Of a stretch of 64,000 nt of DNA, positions 8,709-16,627 are shown in pieces. How positions within the stretch are numbered: position 1 is the first letter of the stretch; every line of letters begins with the position of its first letter. A program made the position numbers and the translations under genes. The notes beneath the pieces were generated by a model. That model was not told the origin of the DNA and did not search any database. It saw only the letters and a list, made by a program, of their open reading frames with translations. Origin of the DNA: an uncultured Cellvibrio sp. Its GTDB lineage: Bacteria > Pseudomonadota > Gammaproteobacteria > Pseudomonadales > Cellvibrionaceae. The DNA is taken from the NCBI GenBank assembly GCA_937958105.1, contig CALFXJ010000060.1, positions 62,001 to 126,000 on the forward strand, in the 5' to 3' direction.

Positions 8709-11700
8709 ATGAAGCACGTCCAAATACTTGAGCAGTTATATCGCGAAATCGACTCTGTAATCTTAAGTCGTCAGCATCCTGTTACTGGCCTCCTTCCTGC
8801 CAGCACCGCTGTTAATAACCACGGCAACTACACCGATGCGTGGGTGCGAGACAATGTGTACTCCGTCATCTGTGTCTGGGGCCTGGCAATGGCATTCCGC
8901 CGGCAAGGGGAAACCAGCAAGAGCGACCTTCTTGAGCAGGCGACCATCAAACTGATGCGCGGACTGCTTCAATCCATGATGCGGCAGGCAAACAAAGTTG
9001 AGGCGTTCAAATACAGCCTGGACAAGATAGATGCCTTACATGCCAAATACGACACAGCTACCGGGCTGCCGGTTGTGGCTGATGATGCCTGGGGTCATCT
9101 ACAGATAGATGCTACCTCGCTCTACCTGCTGATGCTGGCCCAGATGACCTGCTCCGGCTTGCGCATCATCTGCACACCCGACGAAGTGGATTTCGTGCAG
9201 AACCTGGTTTATTACGTATCCACCGCTTACCGTACACCGGATTATGGTATCTGGGAGCGTGGCAATAAAATCAACAACGGCCGCACAGAAATTAACGCCA
9301 GCTCTGTGGGCATGGCCAAGGCCGCACTGCAAGCCCTGGACAGTTTTAACCTGTTTGGGGAGAACGCTAACAAGCGGGCCATAATTCATGTGATCCCCGA
9401 TGCCGTGTCACTGGCTCGCAGCACCTTGGCTTCTCTCTTGCCCCGTGAATCTCTTTCGAAAGAGTGCGACAGTGCCCTGCTGAGTGTGATCGGATTTCCC
9501 GCATTTGCAGTGGGGAAAGAAACTCTGGCCACCGAAACCCGCGACACCATATTAACGAAGCTCGGTGGCAACTATGGCTGTAAACGCTTTTTGTGGGATG
9601 GCCATCAGACAGTTCTGGAAGAGAGCTCACGCATCTATTACGAGCATTCGGAACTGGCAAACTTCGAGCATATTGAGTCAGAGTGGCCACTGTTTTACAC
9701 CTACCTGTATATAAACGCTCTGTTTGATGGTGCTCATACTACGGCGAAATATTATCGGCAGAAACTGGAATCGTTGCTGGTCTTTCGCGATGGATTTGGC
9801 ATGTTGCCTGAACTCTATTATGTGCCCTTTGAAAACATCGCTGCGGAAAAGAAAAATCCCCGTTCACAGAAGCGCGTGCCCAATGACAACATCCCCTTAG
9901 TTTGGGCACAGAGTTTATACCTCACCGGGCTGATGCTTGATGAAGGCCTGTTGCGCACGGACGACCTTGATCCACTGAAGATGCGACGGCGCGCCACCAA
10001 GTTTATTAATACCCAGATTGCACTGGTGGTATTGGCGGAAAACGATGAAGTAAAACAGCATCTCGCACGCCATGGTGTTATCGCTGAAAGCCTGCAGGAC
10101 ATTAAACCTATGGCCGTAGCCTCGGCCCGTGCTTTAACGGAGGTCTATGCACATATTGGTGAAAATAAATCCCTCGGTTTAACCGGCCGCCCGCGCCGTC
10201 GCTTACAAAGCCTGGCGACCTCCCAGACTTACGAAATCAACAATAAGGTTTATCTGAGCTTATCTTCCATTCAGAGTGAGCGTGAAGATTACCGCATGTA
10301 TGATGCGCACCTGATGCGCCAGGTCATTACCGAAGAGATTGCTCATATTTACAAGCACTGGCTGAGCTCGGAAGTGGCTGTCTTTACCCTGCTGGTTGAT
10401 CAGCACCTTGCGCATATCCCCAATGTTGATGAGCTCTTCGCTACGGTGCAGGAGCTGCAGTTGCGCAGCAAGTATGACTACATTGGATACGCTTCAGCGA
10501 ACCTTGCCTATCGAGCCTCCCGCGTTAACCATTTAAGTGTTCCACATCTGCAGGTGCAGGCTCTTACGACCCAGTCCCTGCAGAAAGCACATGATCATGA
10601 AGTGAAGATCAACAGTGAACTTCTCCATGCGCCTGCGCAGAAAATTCTGATTGAATTTGATGTTCAGAGTGAAATCATCACCTACCGCCGTCTGATGCAA
10701 TTTACTGACGGTAAATCTCTGACTGATAACATTGCCAAAGATGGCCAGCTGGTGCTGCTGAAAGATTTTCTCAAAGAGGTATATCGTCGCGCAGAAAAGA
10801 AAAATTACTGGCTGGTGTCCCGCTTGTGCTTCGGTCAGCTGAATTACTCGCTGGTCGAACTGATTGACAGTCTTACGCTGATTGCTGCACGTAACCTGTC
10901 AATCATCGTTGGTTATCAGAATTTTACTGAAATTAAAGTTGATCAGTCCTTCGCCAACAAAAGTTTCTTTGACAGCGTGCAACAGATCTTTACCGACCCG
11001 CTGGAACGCACCCTGGTACTGGAGCTGCTGGCAGCCATCGGTTACCTTGCACGCATCAAACCGGAGTTATTCAACGGTTTGCGCTCGATCCAGCTGCGCA
11101 ACTTTATTATGTTGTACGCAATGGATAAAGGGGATGCCGATGATGTTTCGATGCACGAGTGGCTGGGGCTGCAATCGCCATGCAAACTCATGCACAAACT
11201 CGAAAGTATTCTGATATCACGTAAACGGATGTTTGCACAAGGTGTCAACCACGTAGCGCCTTACCAGATCTTTCACGAGCATGACATCCTGCAGCGGGAT
11301 ATGGCTGACGCTGTAGACACCGACTGGCTTGAGTGGCGAATTGCGCGGGGACTGATTACTCACTTTGATGATGCGTTCCTGCGCGATATCTGGCACAGCC
11401 TCATGTTTGCACCCAAGCTGATCTTCGGCGATGCCAACAGTGCGGACTTTGTCCTTGATTGTGTAATTGTCCGCAGCTCAATGACGCCCGGCGAAGCCAG
11501 TTTCGCCCATCTGATTGATCACCTGACTCATCAATTGCACCCGGCTTATTACAAAAGTGCCGTGGTGGAAGCCTTATATGCCTACACACAATTCTGCATC
11601 AACAATCCACAGGTAAGGTTCAATCAGCCATTAGTATTCAACGAGGTTCTGGAAAACGCGGCAAAACGCTTTATTGCTGAGCACCGGGACAAACAACCTA

Positions 11701-11798
11701 TATTCGGCCGCGACCTGGATGCCTTGATGCGGCAATCACCCCACGTCTTTAATCTTTATGTAACCCTGATCTACGCCGACATTACGCAGCCTTACTGA
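8709..11798 (+). CDS. Phosphorylase kinase alpha/beta-subunit-like protein (GH15-like fold)
   Basis: A 1029-residue cytoplasmic protein without a signal peptide. The first 400 or so residues closely resemble the N-terminal glucoamylase-like (GH15, alpha/alpha barrel) domain of eukaryotic phosphorylase kinase alpha and beta subunits: AWVRDNVYSVICVWGLA, KVEAFKYS followed by LHAKYDT, WGHLQIDATSLYLLMLAQMT, GIWERG, NASSVGMAKAALQALD, YEHSELANFEHIESEWPLF and VWAQSLYLTG all have near-identical counterparts there. The latter half also seems to follow the animal proteins in outline. Proteins of this kind are annotated in other gammaproteobacteria as glycoside hydrolase family 15. In animals the subunit regulates a kinase; no kinase or glycogen phosphorylase gene is present here. 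Whether this protein hydrolyses, binds or only senses a glucan is unknown. It appears monocistronic, with a strong terminator after it. Confidence 0.85.
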   Translation: MKHVQILEQLYREIDSVILSRQHPVTGLLPASTAVNNHGNYTDAWVRDNVYSVICVWGLAMAFRRQGETSKSDLLEQATIKLMRGLLQSMMRQANKVEAFKYSLDKIDALHAKYDTATGLPVVADDAWGHLQIDATSLYLLMLAQMTCSGLRIICTPDEVDFVQNLVYYVSTAYRTPDYGIWERGNKINNGRTEINASSVGMAKAALQALDSFNLFGENANKRAIIHVIPDAVSLARSTLASLLPRESLSKECDSALLSVIGFPAFAVGKETLATETRDTILTKLGGNYGCKRFLWDGHQTVLEESSRIYYEHSELANFEHIESEWPLFYTYLYINALFDGAHTTAKYYRQKLESLLVFRDGFGMLPELYYVPFENIAAEKKNPRSQKRVPNDNIPLVWAQSLYLTGLMLDEGLLRTDDLDPLKMRRRATKFINTQIALVVLAENDEVKQHLARHGVIAESLQDIKPMAVASARALTEVYAHIGENKSLGLTGRPRRRLQSLATSQTYEINNKVYLSLSSIQSEREDYRMYDAHLMRQVITEEIAHIYKHWLSSEVAVFTLLVDQHLAHIPNVDELFATVQELQLRSKYDYIGYASANLAYRASRVNHLSVPHLQVQALTTQSLQKAHDHEVKINSELLHAPAQKILIEFDVQSEIITYRRLMQFTDGKSLTDNIAKDGQLVLLKDFLKEVYRRAEKKNYWLVSRLCFGQLNYSLVELIDSLTLIAARNLSIIVGYQNFTEIKVDQSFANKSFFDSVQQIFTDPLERTLVLELLAAIGYLARIKPELFNGLRSIQLRNFIMLYAMDKGDADDVSMHEWLGLQSPCKLMHKLESILISRKRMFAQGVNHVAPYQIFHEHDILQRDMADAVDTDWLEWRIARGLITHFDDAFLRDIWHSLMFAPKLIFGDANSADFVLDCVIVRSSMTPGEASFAHLIDHLTHQLHPAYYKSAVVEALYAYTQFCINNPQVRFNQPLVFNEVLENAAKRFIAEHRDKQPIFGRDLDALMRQSPHVFNLYVTLIYADITQPY

Positions 11799-11805
11799 GG
11801 AACAG

Positions 11806-11835
11806 AAAAAAACCCGCTCCACGGCGGGTTTTTTT
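11806..11835. terminator. Bidirectional intrinsic terminator
   Basis: A stem CCCGC/GCGGG, extended by A and T runs (A7 before, T7 after), lies between the convergent PhK-like gene and the beta-helix gene. GC stem plus U-tract on both strands makes this a textbook Rho-independent terminator in both directions. Confidence 0.9.
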
Positions 11836-11870
11836 CTCGCATTTGTGGAAGCTCTGCGGTAGATAAGATC

Positions 11871-12857
11871 TCAGCGGCAGATAGTGCCTGTACTGGATAC
11901 CAATGCCGGTACAGCTTCAAAAAAACAGCCGGCAGTGTTGTCAATCAACTGAGCGCTGGCCAGAAGTGTATGGGTACAGGATGGATCATTGGCCACGACT
12001 CCATATCCGCCTGCTCTTGCAACAACCAACCCATTAAAACTGTTACCCGCTGCTGGCTTGGTTGCATCATCATCCACCTGCGCGAGAAAGATCCCGTGCT
12101 GCTTGCTGTTGAGTATCTGGATATTGCTGAACAGATTATCGAAAGAATCGCGCATGAAGATGCCTACACTGCCGCTGTTGGCGATGAGCACATCGTTAAA
12201 GACATTGTTGTTGAAGCGGATATCAAATGAAAAACCGGCCGCCTGATTGTCGTAGAGATGAATTCCGCTGAATAAACTCTCTTCCGTTTCATAGCCGGCC
12301 AGGCCATCGAACTCATTATTGTAGGACGTGTAATCGCGAATTGTCAGACGGCGACTGGTAAGCTCAGTGACCAGCCCGCCGGAACTCGCGCTGTGCACCG
12401 TTACGCGTTCGACCCGACAATCGTAACAGTGACGGATTGATATACCATTATTGCGCAGCGGGAAGTCCTCGCTGCAGGGACCGCCCATACATTCTGAGCT
12501 CTGGTTCTGACGGTTACCGTCAATCATCAGATCCGTAACCGCAATGTTGCGGACTGGCGTATCGGGGATGGCCTTTGCCTGCCCCATAATAATCACCGGC
12601 GCATTGGCCCCGTTGGCCAGACGCAGCTGGGTACCTGCCCCCTCACCCCGCAGCCGGACATTATCGCGTTCGATTACGATAGGTTTGCGACACAGATAGG
12701 TTCCTTCCGGCACACGCACTTCACCACCGGATACCGGCAATTGATTGATGGCTTTCTGAATAGCAGCACAATGCTTGCCTTTAACAACGGCACCCTGAGC
12801 AGGGCCGGCAAAAAAGTAAATAGAACATGCAAGGGTAAACCAAAAATAGCGAATCAC
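11871..12857 (-). CDS. Secreted right-handed parallel beta-helix protein
   Basis: A 328-residue protein starting at a GTG with a well-placed AGGAGAG Shine-Dalgarno. The signal peptide ends near GPAQGA. The body is pectate-lyase-like: a short N-terminal segment (IQKAINQLPVSGGEVRVPEG, typical of the first coil) followed by repeated beta-helix rungs such as VRNIAVTDLMIDGNRQ, NGISIRHCYDCRVERVTVHS, SRRLTIRDYTSYNNEFDG and FSGIHLYDNQAAGFSFDIRF. Paired cysteines suggest periplasmic or extracellular disulfides. This fold covers polysaccharide lyases, epimerases and hydrolases; I cannot pick out catalytic residues, so the substrate is unknown. The gene stands alone on the minus strand, convergent with the PhK-like gene. 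Confidence 0.8.
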   Translation of the reverse strand: MIRYFWFTLACSIYFFAGPAQGAVVKGKHCAAIQKAINQLPVSGGEVRVPEGTYLCRKPIVIERDNVRLRGEGAGTQLRLANGANAPVIIMGQAKAIPDTPVRNIAVTDLMIDGNRQNQSSECMGGPCSEDFPLRNNGISIRHCYDCRVERVTVHSASSGGLVTELTSRRLTIRDYTSYNNEFDGLAGYETEESLFSGIHLYDNQAAGFSFDIRFNNNVFNDVLIANSGSVGIFMRDSFDNLFSNIQILNSKQHGIFLAQVDDDATKPAAGNSFNGLVVARAGGYGVVANDPSCTHTLLASAQLIDNTAGCFFEAVPALVSSTGTICR

Positions 12858-13133
12858 TGTGTTGCTCTCCTGTTATTCTCAACGCTGCCGTAAGCATAGT
12901 GGGAAAAAAAAGCAGGGAAAGCCAAATGTTCGCCATAGATAAAAATATTCCAGCAAATAACGGAAGCTGGATTTTGGGTTATTTATCAAGCAATTACAGG
13001 CGCCAGGGTTATTCCAAAATCGTAATTTTCCGTAAAAATTATTGCTTGTTAGGACTATCACTGTAATTTTACGAGTCTTCAGTAACTTTCCGATTCACTG
13101 TTTTATTTTGATTAACCAAGAGGATTAACGGCT

Positions 13134-13562
13134 ATGGATCATAGCAATCGTCGACAGTTTCTCGCGGGTACGGCTCTGCTCGGCGTAGCAGCAACCGCCT
13201 CGCTTAATCTCCACGCCGAAAGCTCAGAAAGCCCCAAGGTGCAACCCACAATGCCCAAGCTTATTCATAAAGTTTTCTTCTGGCTGAAGAACCCAGACTC
13301 CCGGGAAGATCGGGATAAACTTATTGCAGGTATCAAATCCCTGGCTGCAATCGAAACAGTACGGGCAATCCACGTTGGCGTCCCCGCCTCTACTGAGAAG
13401 CGTGATGTGGTAGATAACAGTTTCGACGTGTCTGAGATGCTGGGTTTTGATGATGTGGAAGGACAGAACATCTATCAGGTTCATCCCCTGCATCAGAAGT
13501 TCGTTGAAGAGCACTCCCACCTCTGGCGTAAGGTCGTCGTTTACGATTCCATGGCGGTATAA
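13134..13562 (+). CDS. Tat-exported Dabb (stress-responsive alpha/beta barrel) domain protein
   Basis: A 142-residue protein. The N-terminus NRRQFLAGTALLGVAATAS is a twin-arginine signal. The mature part matches the Dabb fold family: it starts with a PKLIHKVFFWLKNP strand, where the conserved HxVxFxL pattern is typical, has RDKLIAGIKSLAAIETVRAI in the middle, and ends with a characteristic HPLHQKFVEEHSHLWRKVVV. Dabb domains form dimeric ferredoxin-like barrels; most have no known reaction. Export through the Tat pathway suggests folding, perhaps with a ligand, before transport. AAGAGG lies before the ATG. It appears monocistronic and is followed by a long terminator hairpin. Confidence 0.85.
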   Translation: MDHSNRRQFLAGTALLGVAATASLNLHAESSESPKVQPTMPKLIHKVFFWLKNPDSREDRDKLIAGIKSLAAIETVRAIHVGVPASTEKRDVVDNSFDVSEMLGFDDVEGQNIYQVHPLHQKFVEEHSHLWRKVVVYDSMAV

Positions 13563-13571
13563 CGAGTCATA

Positions 13572-13607
13572 AAATAAAGCGAGGCGGCTTCCCGTCTCGC
13601 TTTATTT
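13572..13607. terminator. Bidirectional intrinsic terminator
   Basis: A 16-bp stem (arm beginning AAATAAAGCGAG, one G-U pair near the loop) with a CTTC loop sits between the convergent Dabb gene and the small membrane protein gene. A/T-rich ends provide U-tracts on both strands. Confidence 0.85.
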
Positions 13608-13615
13608 AAATTGGT

Positions 13616-14005
13616 TTACTGACCTGCAGGCGATAGTCCGATCGTGGAGGGCAATCGGAGCGGGTTACAGTTTTTAATGACTACCTTGCCCTGCAATAGA
13701 TTGCCTTTTGAATACTCGTTGAAGTGGCAGGTGTTGGTTTCGGGATCGTAATTCTCGATCCACAGGTTGTCATCTTTCCAGGTCGCGGTGATATGCATCT
13801 GACCATCCGGCACAGTGATCGCCATAACCCCGCCGTAGCGTTTGACAAATACCTGTTCGAAATGAAAAAAGTAAGCGGCCCAGCCGATAAACAGGATCAC
13901 CACGGCAGCAATAAATCCCGGTTTCCATTTATCCAGTCGCCCGAGCAACCACAGCACACCCATTGCCAAGGCGATGACAACCGCCCAATAAAAATACGTA
14001 ATCAT
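13616..14005 (-). CDS. Small membrane protein of unknown function
   Basis: A 129-residue protein. Two closely spaced transmembrane helices lie at about 3-21 (YFYWAVVIALAMGVLWLLG) and 29-47 (GFIAAVVILFIGWAAYFF), followed by a soluble domain of about 80 residues that probably faces the periplasm. The soluble part has a beta-rich appearance (GQMHITATWKDDNLWIENYD) and two cysteines. An AGGAGC Shine-Dalgarno lies at good distance from the ATG. It is on the same strand as the cyclophilin gene, which is upstream with a 66-base gap, so the two may be cotranscribed. I do not recognise the family. Confidence 0.65.
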   Translation of the reverse strand: MITYFYWAVVIALAMGVLWLLGRLDKWKPGFIAAVVILFIGWAAYFFHFEQVFVKRYGGVMAITVPDGQMHITATWKDDNLWIENYDPETNTCHFNEYSKGNLLQGKVVIKNCNPLRLPSTIGLSPAGQ

Positions 14006-14071
14006 TACTGCTCCTGTTCCTTTGTCGCCTGAAAGCAGCCGCTGACGCAGGCTGCCCTGAGCGAAGCCGCT

Positions 14072-14896
14072 TTATGAAACCGGGTACCTCCGCAAGGTTA
14101 TCTTGCGGGCGGCCGCCAGCAAACCAAGCAATAGTATAGTCATAAAACCGGCGCTGCCACCACCGCCACCGCCGCCAGAACCTTTGTCGCCATCGTCATC
14201 TACCGCAGTGTTTTTCACCGGGTTCAAGTCATCTGCGGTATCCGGACTGGAATCGAGAACGACGATATTCTGGATCAACACGAAATGCTCGTCTGTTATT
14301 TTGACATTATCCGCATGGTCATCTGCGGTGTAGTTTCTCAGCGGCAGATCAGTAAATGCCCCGCCCTTATTAAAGCGGCTTAACGCAGCCATTGCATCGA
14401 TGATGGCCATACCATTGCCCATCACCTGTCCGAATACAGTAAAACCGCCGTTCTGGCGATCCAGATTACCGCTGTTGTCTTTCAGGTTAAAGAACCATTG
14501 GTTGGTCGCACTGTTCGGATTATTGCCAACCTTGGCCATAGCGATGGTGCCACGACGGTTAGAATAGACGGGTTCATTAGTAACGGCAGGATGAGGTGTT
14601 ACCGCTTTCAAAGGTAAACTGCCTGGATATTTGTAGCCGCCGCCCTGCACTACAAAATCGGGGACCGAACGATGGATGATCGTATCTTCGAAAGCACCTT
14701 CTTCAACGTACTTGAGAAAATTTTCGACGGTTTTGGGTGTGGCTTTATCAAACAGATTAACTTCAAAGTCACCCAGGACGGTTTGGAACTGCACTGTTGT
14801 TGCCTGAGTGGTCGAGGCAACCCCAAGCATGCCTGCGGCCAGCGTTGTTACCAGTGCGTAATGTTTGATGCGTGCGGAAAAATTTTTTCTGTTCAT
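14072..14896 (-). CDS. Secreted cyclophilin-type peptidyl-prolyl isomerase with C-terminal GlyGly-CTERM-like tail
   Basis: A 274-residue protein. A signal peptide (to about residue 32, ending STTQA) is followed by a cyclophilin domain (about 33-200) with typical segments: FKATPKTVENF-like DKATPKTVENFLKYV, FEDTIIHRSVPDFVVQGGG, NRRGTIAMAK, NSATNQWFFNL and FGQVMGNGMAIIDAM. This is a PpiA-like foldase acting outside the cytoplasm. Unusual for PpiA is the tail: a linker of about 40 residues, then a run of seven Gly, SAG, a hydrophobic helix (FMTILLLGLLAA) and a basic end (RKITLRR). That is the tripartite layout of GlyGly-CTERM sorting signals, which are processed by rhombosortase and linked to type II secretion. 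Surface anchoring or processing is inferred; no rhombosortase gene is in the window. Confidence 0.88.
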   Translation of the reverse strand: MNRKNFSARIKHYALVTTLAAGMLGVASTTQATTVQFQTVLGDFEVNLFDKATPKTVENFLKYVEEGAFEDTIIHRSVPDFVVQGGGYKYPGSLPLKAVTPHPAVTNEPVYSNRRGTIAMAKVGNNPNSATNQWFFNLKDNSGNLDRQNGGFTVFGQVMGNGMAIIDAMAALSRFNKGGAFTDLPLRNYTADDHADNVKITDEHFVLIQNIVVLDSSPDTADDLNPVKNTAVDDDGDKGSGGGGGGGSAGFMTILLLGLLAAARKITLRRYPVS

Positions 14897-14996
14897 TATT
14901 AGCTTATGGACCTCGTGTTATATGGCTTTCAGCCTGAAAAACACGAACATCCTAGCCCGGAAAAAAATTACCCCCCAGAACAAATTTGTACGAATT

Positions 14997-15027
14997 TGTA
15001 ACAGGTGTTGCACCAACACCTGTTACA
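14997..15027. terminator. Perfect 14-bp hairpin downstream of the HPP-family gene
   Basis: TGTAACAGGTGTTG and its exact complement are separated by a 3-base CAC loop. It lies just past the stop of the minus-strand HPP gene and before the cyclophilin gene. There is no clear U-tract on the minus strand (AAATTCG follows), so it may be a terminator of low efficiency or an RNA end-protecting hairpin. Confidence 0.5.
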
Positions 15028-15036
15028 GCAGATTAA

Positions 15037-16014
15037 TTATTCCTCATCCACTTTAATCCAGCGCCCCTGCTGCTGTACAACTTCAAAGCGGGCCCACTGC
15101 TGAAATTCATCTCGCCGACAGATGCCGGTTTCGAAAGCACCCGCGCCGGCAAGAACTTTATAGATCACCTGATCTTTGGCTGCATTTTTCTGCTCGGCGG
15201 ATGCGTCAATAACCTGCCGTACACTCCACAGGTTGCCCAATTTTCCATTGCTGTAAAAACGTCCTGCAATAATTTCCTTGGGGTGGGTAATATTTTTTTC
15301 CGCATGCTGTTTGGCCAGTTCCAATAATTCCGTAAGACCTTCCGCTGTAACATCCACGTAAGAATCCAGCTCCTGCATGGCTGCCGCAAAATCTTCATGG
15401 GTAAGTTCGAACTGTCGCTCAGCGGGTCTGGGAGAGCTGCTGAGTTTATGTTTGCGGGCCAAGTGCGCGGGATAACGTCGCCAGGAGAATAAACCATTAA
15501 ACAGCAGTGCCATGCCGAGAATGGCAACAACATTTATCAGGATGGGCATGACCAGATAGTGATAGCCCAGGGCGTAGACTTCTGACCCACCGATAACCGC
15601 CGCCAGGGCTGTAGCACCACCCGGCGGGTGGATACAGCGCAGGTAATGCATCGCTCCCACCGCCAGCCCAACGGCCAGGGCCGCCGTCCAGGTTTCGTGC
15701 GGGAACCACTGATGGCAGGTGACGCCAATAAAGGCCGAGATAAGATGGCCGCCGAAGACAGCCCAGGGCTGGGACAAAGCCCCATGGGGCACGGCAAACA
15801 GCAGTACAGCACTGGCACCCATGGAGGTCACCATCAGGAAGTGCCCTGCCGAACTCATATAACCATTGGGAAATGCCCAGCGGGTGATCCAATAAACGGC
15901 CAGAATACCGAGTAAAGCGCCCAGGGCTGATATCAGTTTTTCACCATGACTGGTGGTATTACGCTCGATGCCTAACATCAAACGGCATTCGTGGAGTAGC
16001 GATCTAAATGTCAT
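15037..16014 (-). CDS. HPP-family integral membrane protein
   Basis: About 325 residues from the ATG at 16014. The frame also offers GTG (16041) and TTG (16044) starts; none has a strong Shine-Dalgarno, so the start is uncertain. The first 200 residues carry about five hydrophobic helices and the family-defining motif IHPPGGATALAAVIGG. The opening LMLGIERNTTSHGEKLISALGA is also typical of the family. The C-terminal 130 residues are soluble. HPP proteins are poorly studied; a cyanobacterial member has been linked to nitrite transport, but nothing here indicates that role. The soluble tail has no recognisable CBS pair. It is on the minus strand, divergent from the copper operon. Confidence 0.85.
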   Translation of the reverse strand: MTFRSLLHECRLMLGIERNTTSHGEKLISALGALLGILAVYWITRWAFPNGYMSSAGHFLMVTSMGASAVLLFAVPHGALSQPWAVFGGHLISAFIGVTCHQWFPHETWTAALAVGLAVGAMHYLRCIHPPGGATALAAVIGGSEVYALGYHYLVMPILINVVAILGMALLFNGLFSWRRYPAHLARKHKLSSSPRPAERQFELTHEDFAAAMQELDSYVDVTAEGLTELLELAKQHAEKNITHPKEIIAGRFYSNGKLGNLWSVRQVIDASAEQKNAAKDQVIYKVLAGAGAFETGICRRDEFQQWARFEVVQQQGRWIKVDEE

Positions 16015-16104
16015 CCAGAGTCGTTTTACCTCAGCTTGCACCAACGAGGGGCAGCATGCTAAGGGCTTAGCGCGCCAACCGCAATCCCTTTCACCTCCGT
16101 ATGC

Positions 16105-16135
16105 TTGACGCTCACGGGGCCGCTGGGTTTAAGAT
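16105..16135 (+). promoter_or_regulatory. Candidate long-spacer promoter of the copper operon
   Basis: A TTGACG -35-like hexamer (16105-16110) and a TAAGAT -10-like hexamer (16130-16135) are separated by 19 bases, the spacing typical of MerR/CueR-regulated metal promoters. Only a weak dyad is visible in the spacer. It is 34 bases before the first gene of an apparent copper operon. No merR/cueR gene is present in the window. Confidence 0.4.
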
Positions 16136-16168
16136 GGGCAGGTTTTTCATACCGGATTTTTCTCGATC

Positions 16169-16537
16169 ATGGCGAGACCCCGCTCATTACTGGTGTTGCT
16201 ACTCTGCCTGTGGCTGCCGTTACAGGCCGCTGCCGGCTCGTGGCTGCCCTGCCACTGGCTGAGCGCTAGTACAGAAATCCGGATGGACCATGACAATGCC
16301 CCTGCTCATCAAGGCTGTGGCAGCCCCGGTGCGACTCAAGTTCAGACTAAAGCGGCCACACCTGACAGCAATACCTGTTTTCATTGCGCGGCTGCCTGTC
16401 ACTTCTCCAGTGCCGTGCTGCTGCCGGATGCCATGGCGGAGCTACCCCTGCCATTGATACGCTACACCCGGCTCTACCTTCTTTCCCCTGATTCCATCCT
16501 CCTCGACAGTCCCCATCGACCGCCCAGACACGCCTGA
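16169..16537 (+). CDS. Small exported Cys/His-containing protein, probable copper-operon accessory
   Basis: A 122-residue protein. The signal peptide is MARPRSLLVLLLCLWLPLQAAAG. The short mature part contains possible metal ligands: CHW, MDHDNAPAHQGC, and the cluster CFHCAAACH. I do not recognise a named family, but similar short secreted proteins with CxxC-type clusters precede TolC and multicopper oxidase genes in copper regions of marine gammaproteobacteria. The Shine-Dalgarno is weak. It is followed at 90 bases by the TolC-family gene on the same strand and probably shares its promoter. Metal binding is inferred from composition and context only. Confidence 0.6.
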   Translation: MARPRSLLVLLLCLWLPLQAAAGSWLPCHWLSASTEIRMDHDNAPAHQGCGSPGATQVQTKAATPDSNTCFHCAAACHFSSAVLLPDAMAELPLPLIRYTRLYLLSPDSILLDSPHRPPRHA

Positions 16538-16627
16538 TCATCCGCTCTTTTACGGCCGACTCCGTCGGTAAATGCGTGATATCCCGGTCCGGTTTATCCG
16601 ACCGGCAGACCTGAACAGGCACTGACC

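Noticed and set aside
14158..14185. GCC/GGC triplet repeat
   Set aside because: It encodes the poly-glycine stretch of the cyclophilin sorting tail and is not a separate repeat element.
15628..15915. Plus-strand ORF inside the HPP-family gene
   Set aside because: It lies in the membrane-helix coding part of a recognisable gene; the translation looks like random antisense sequence.
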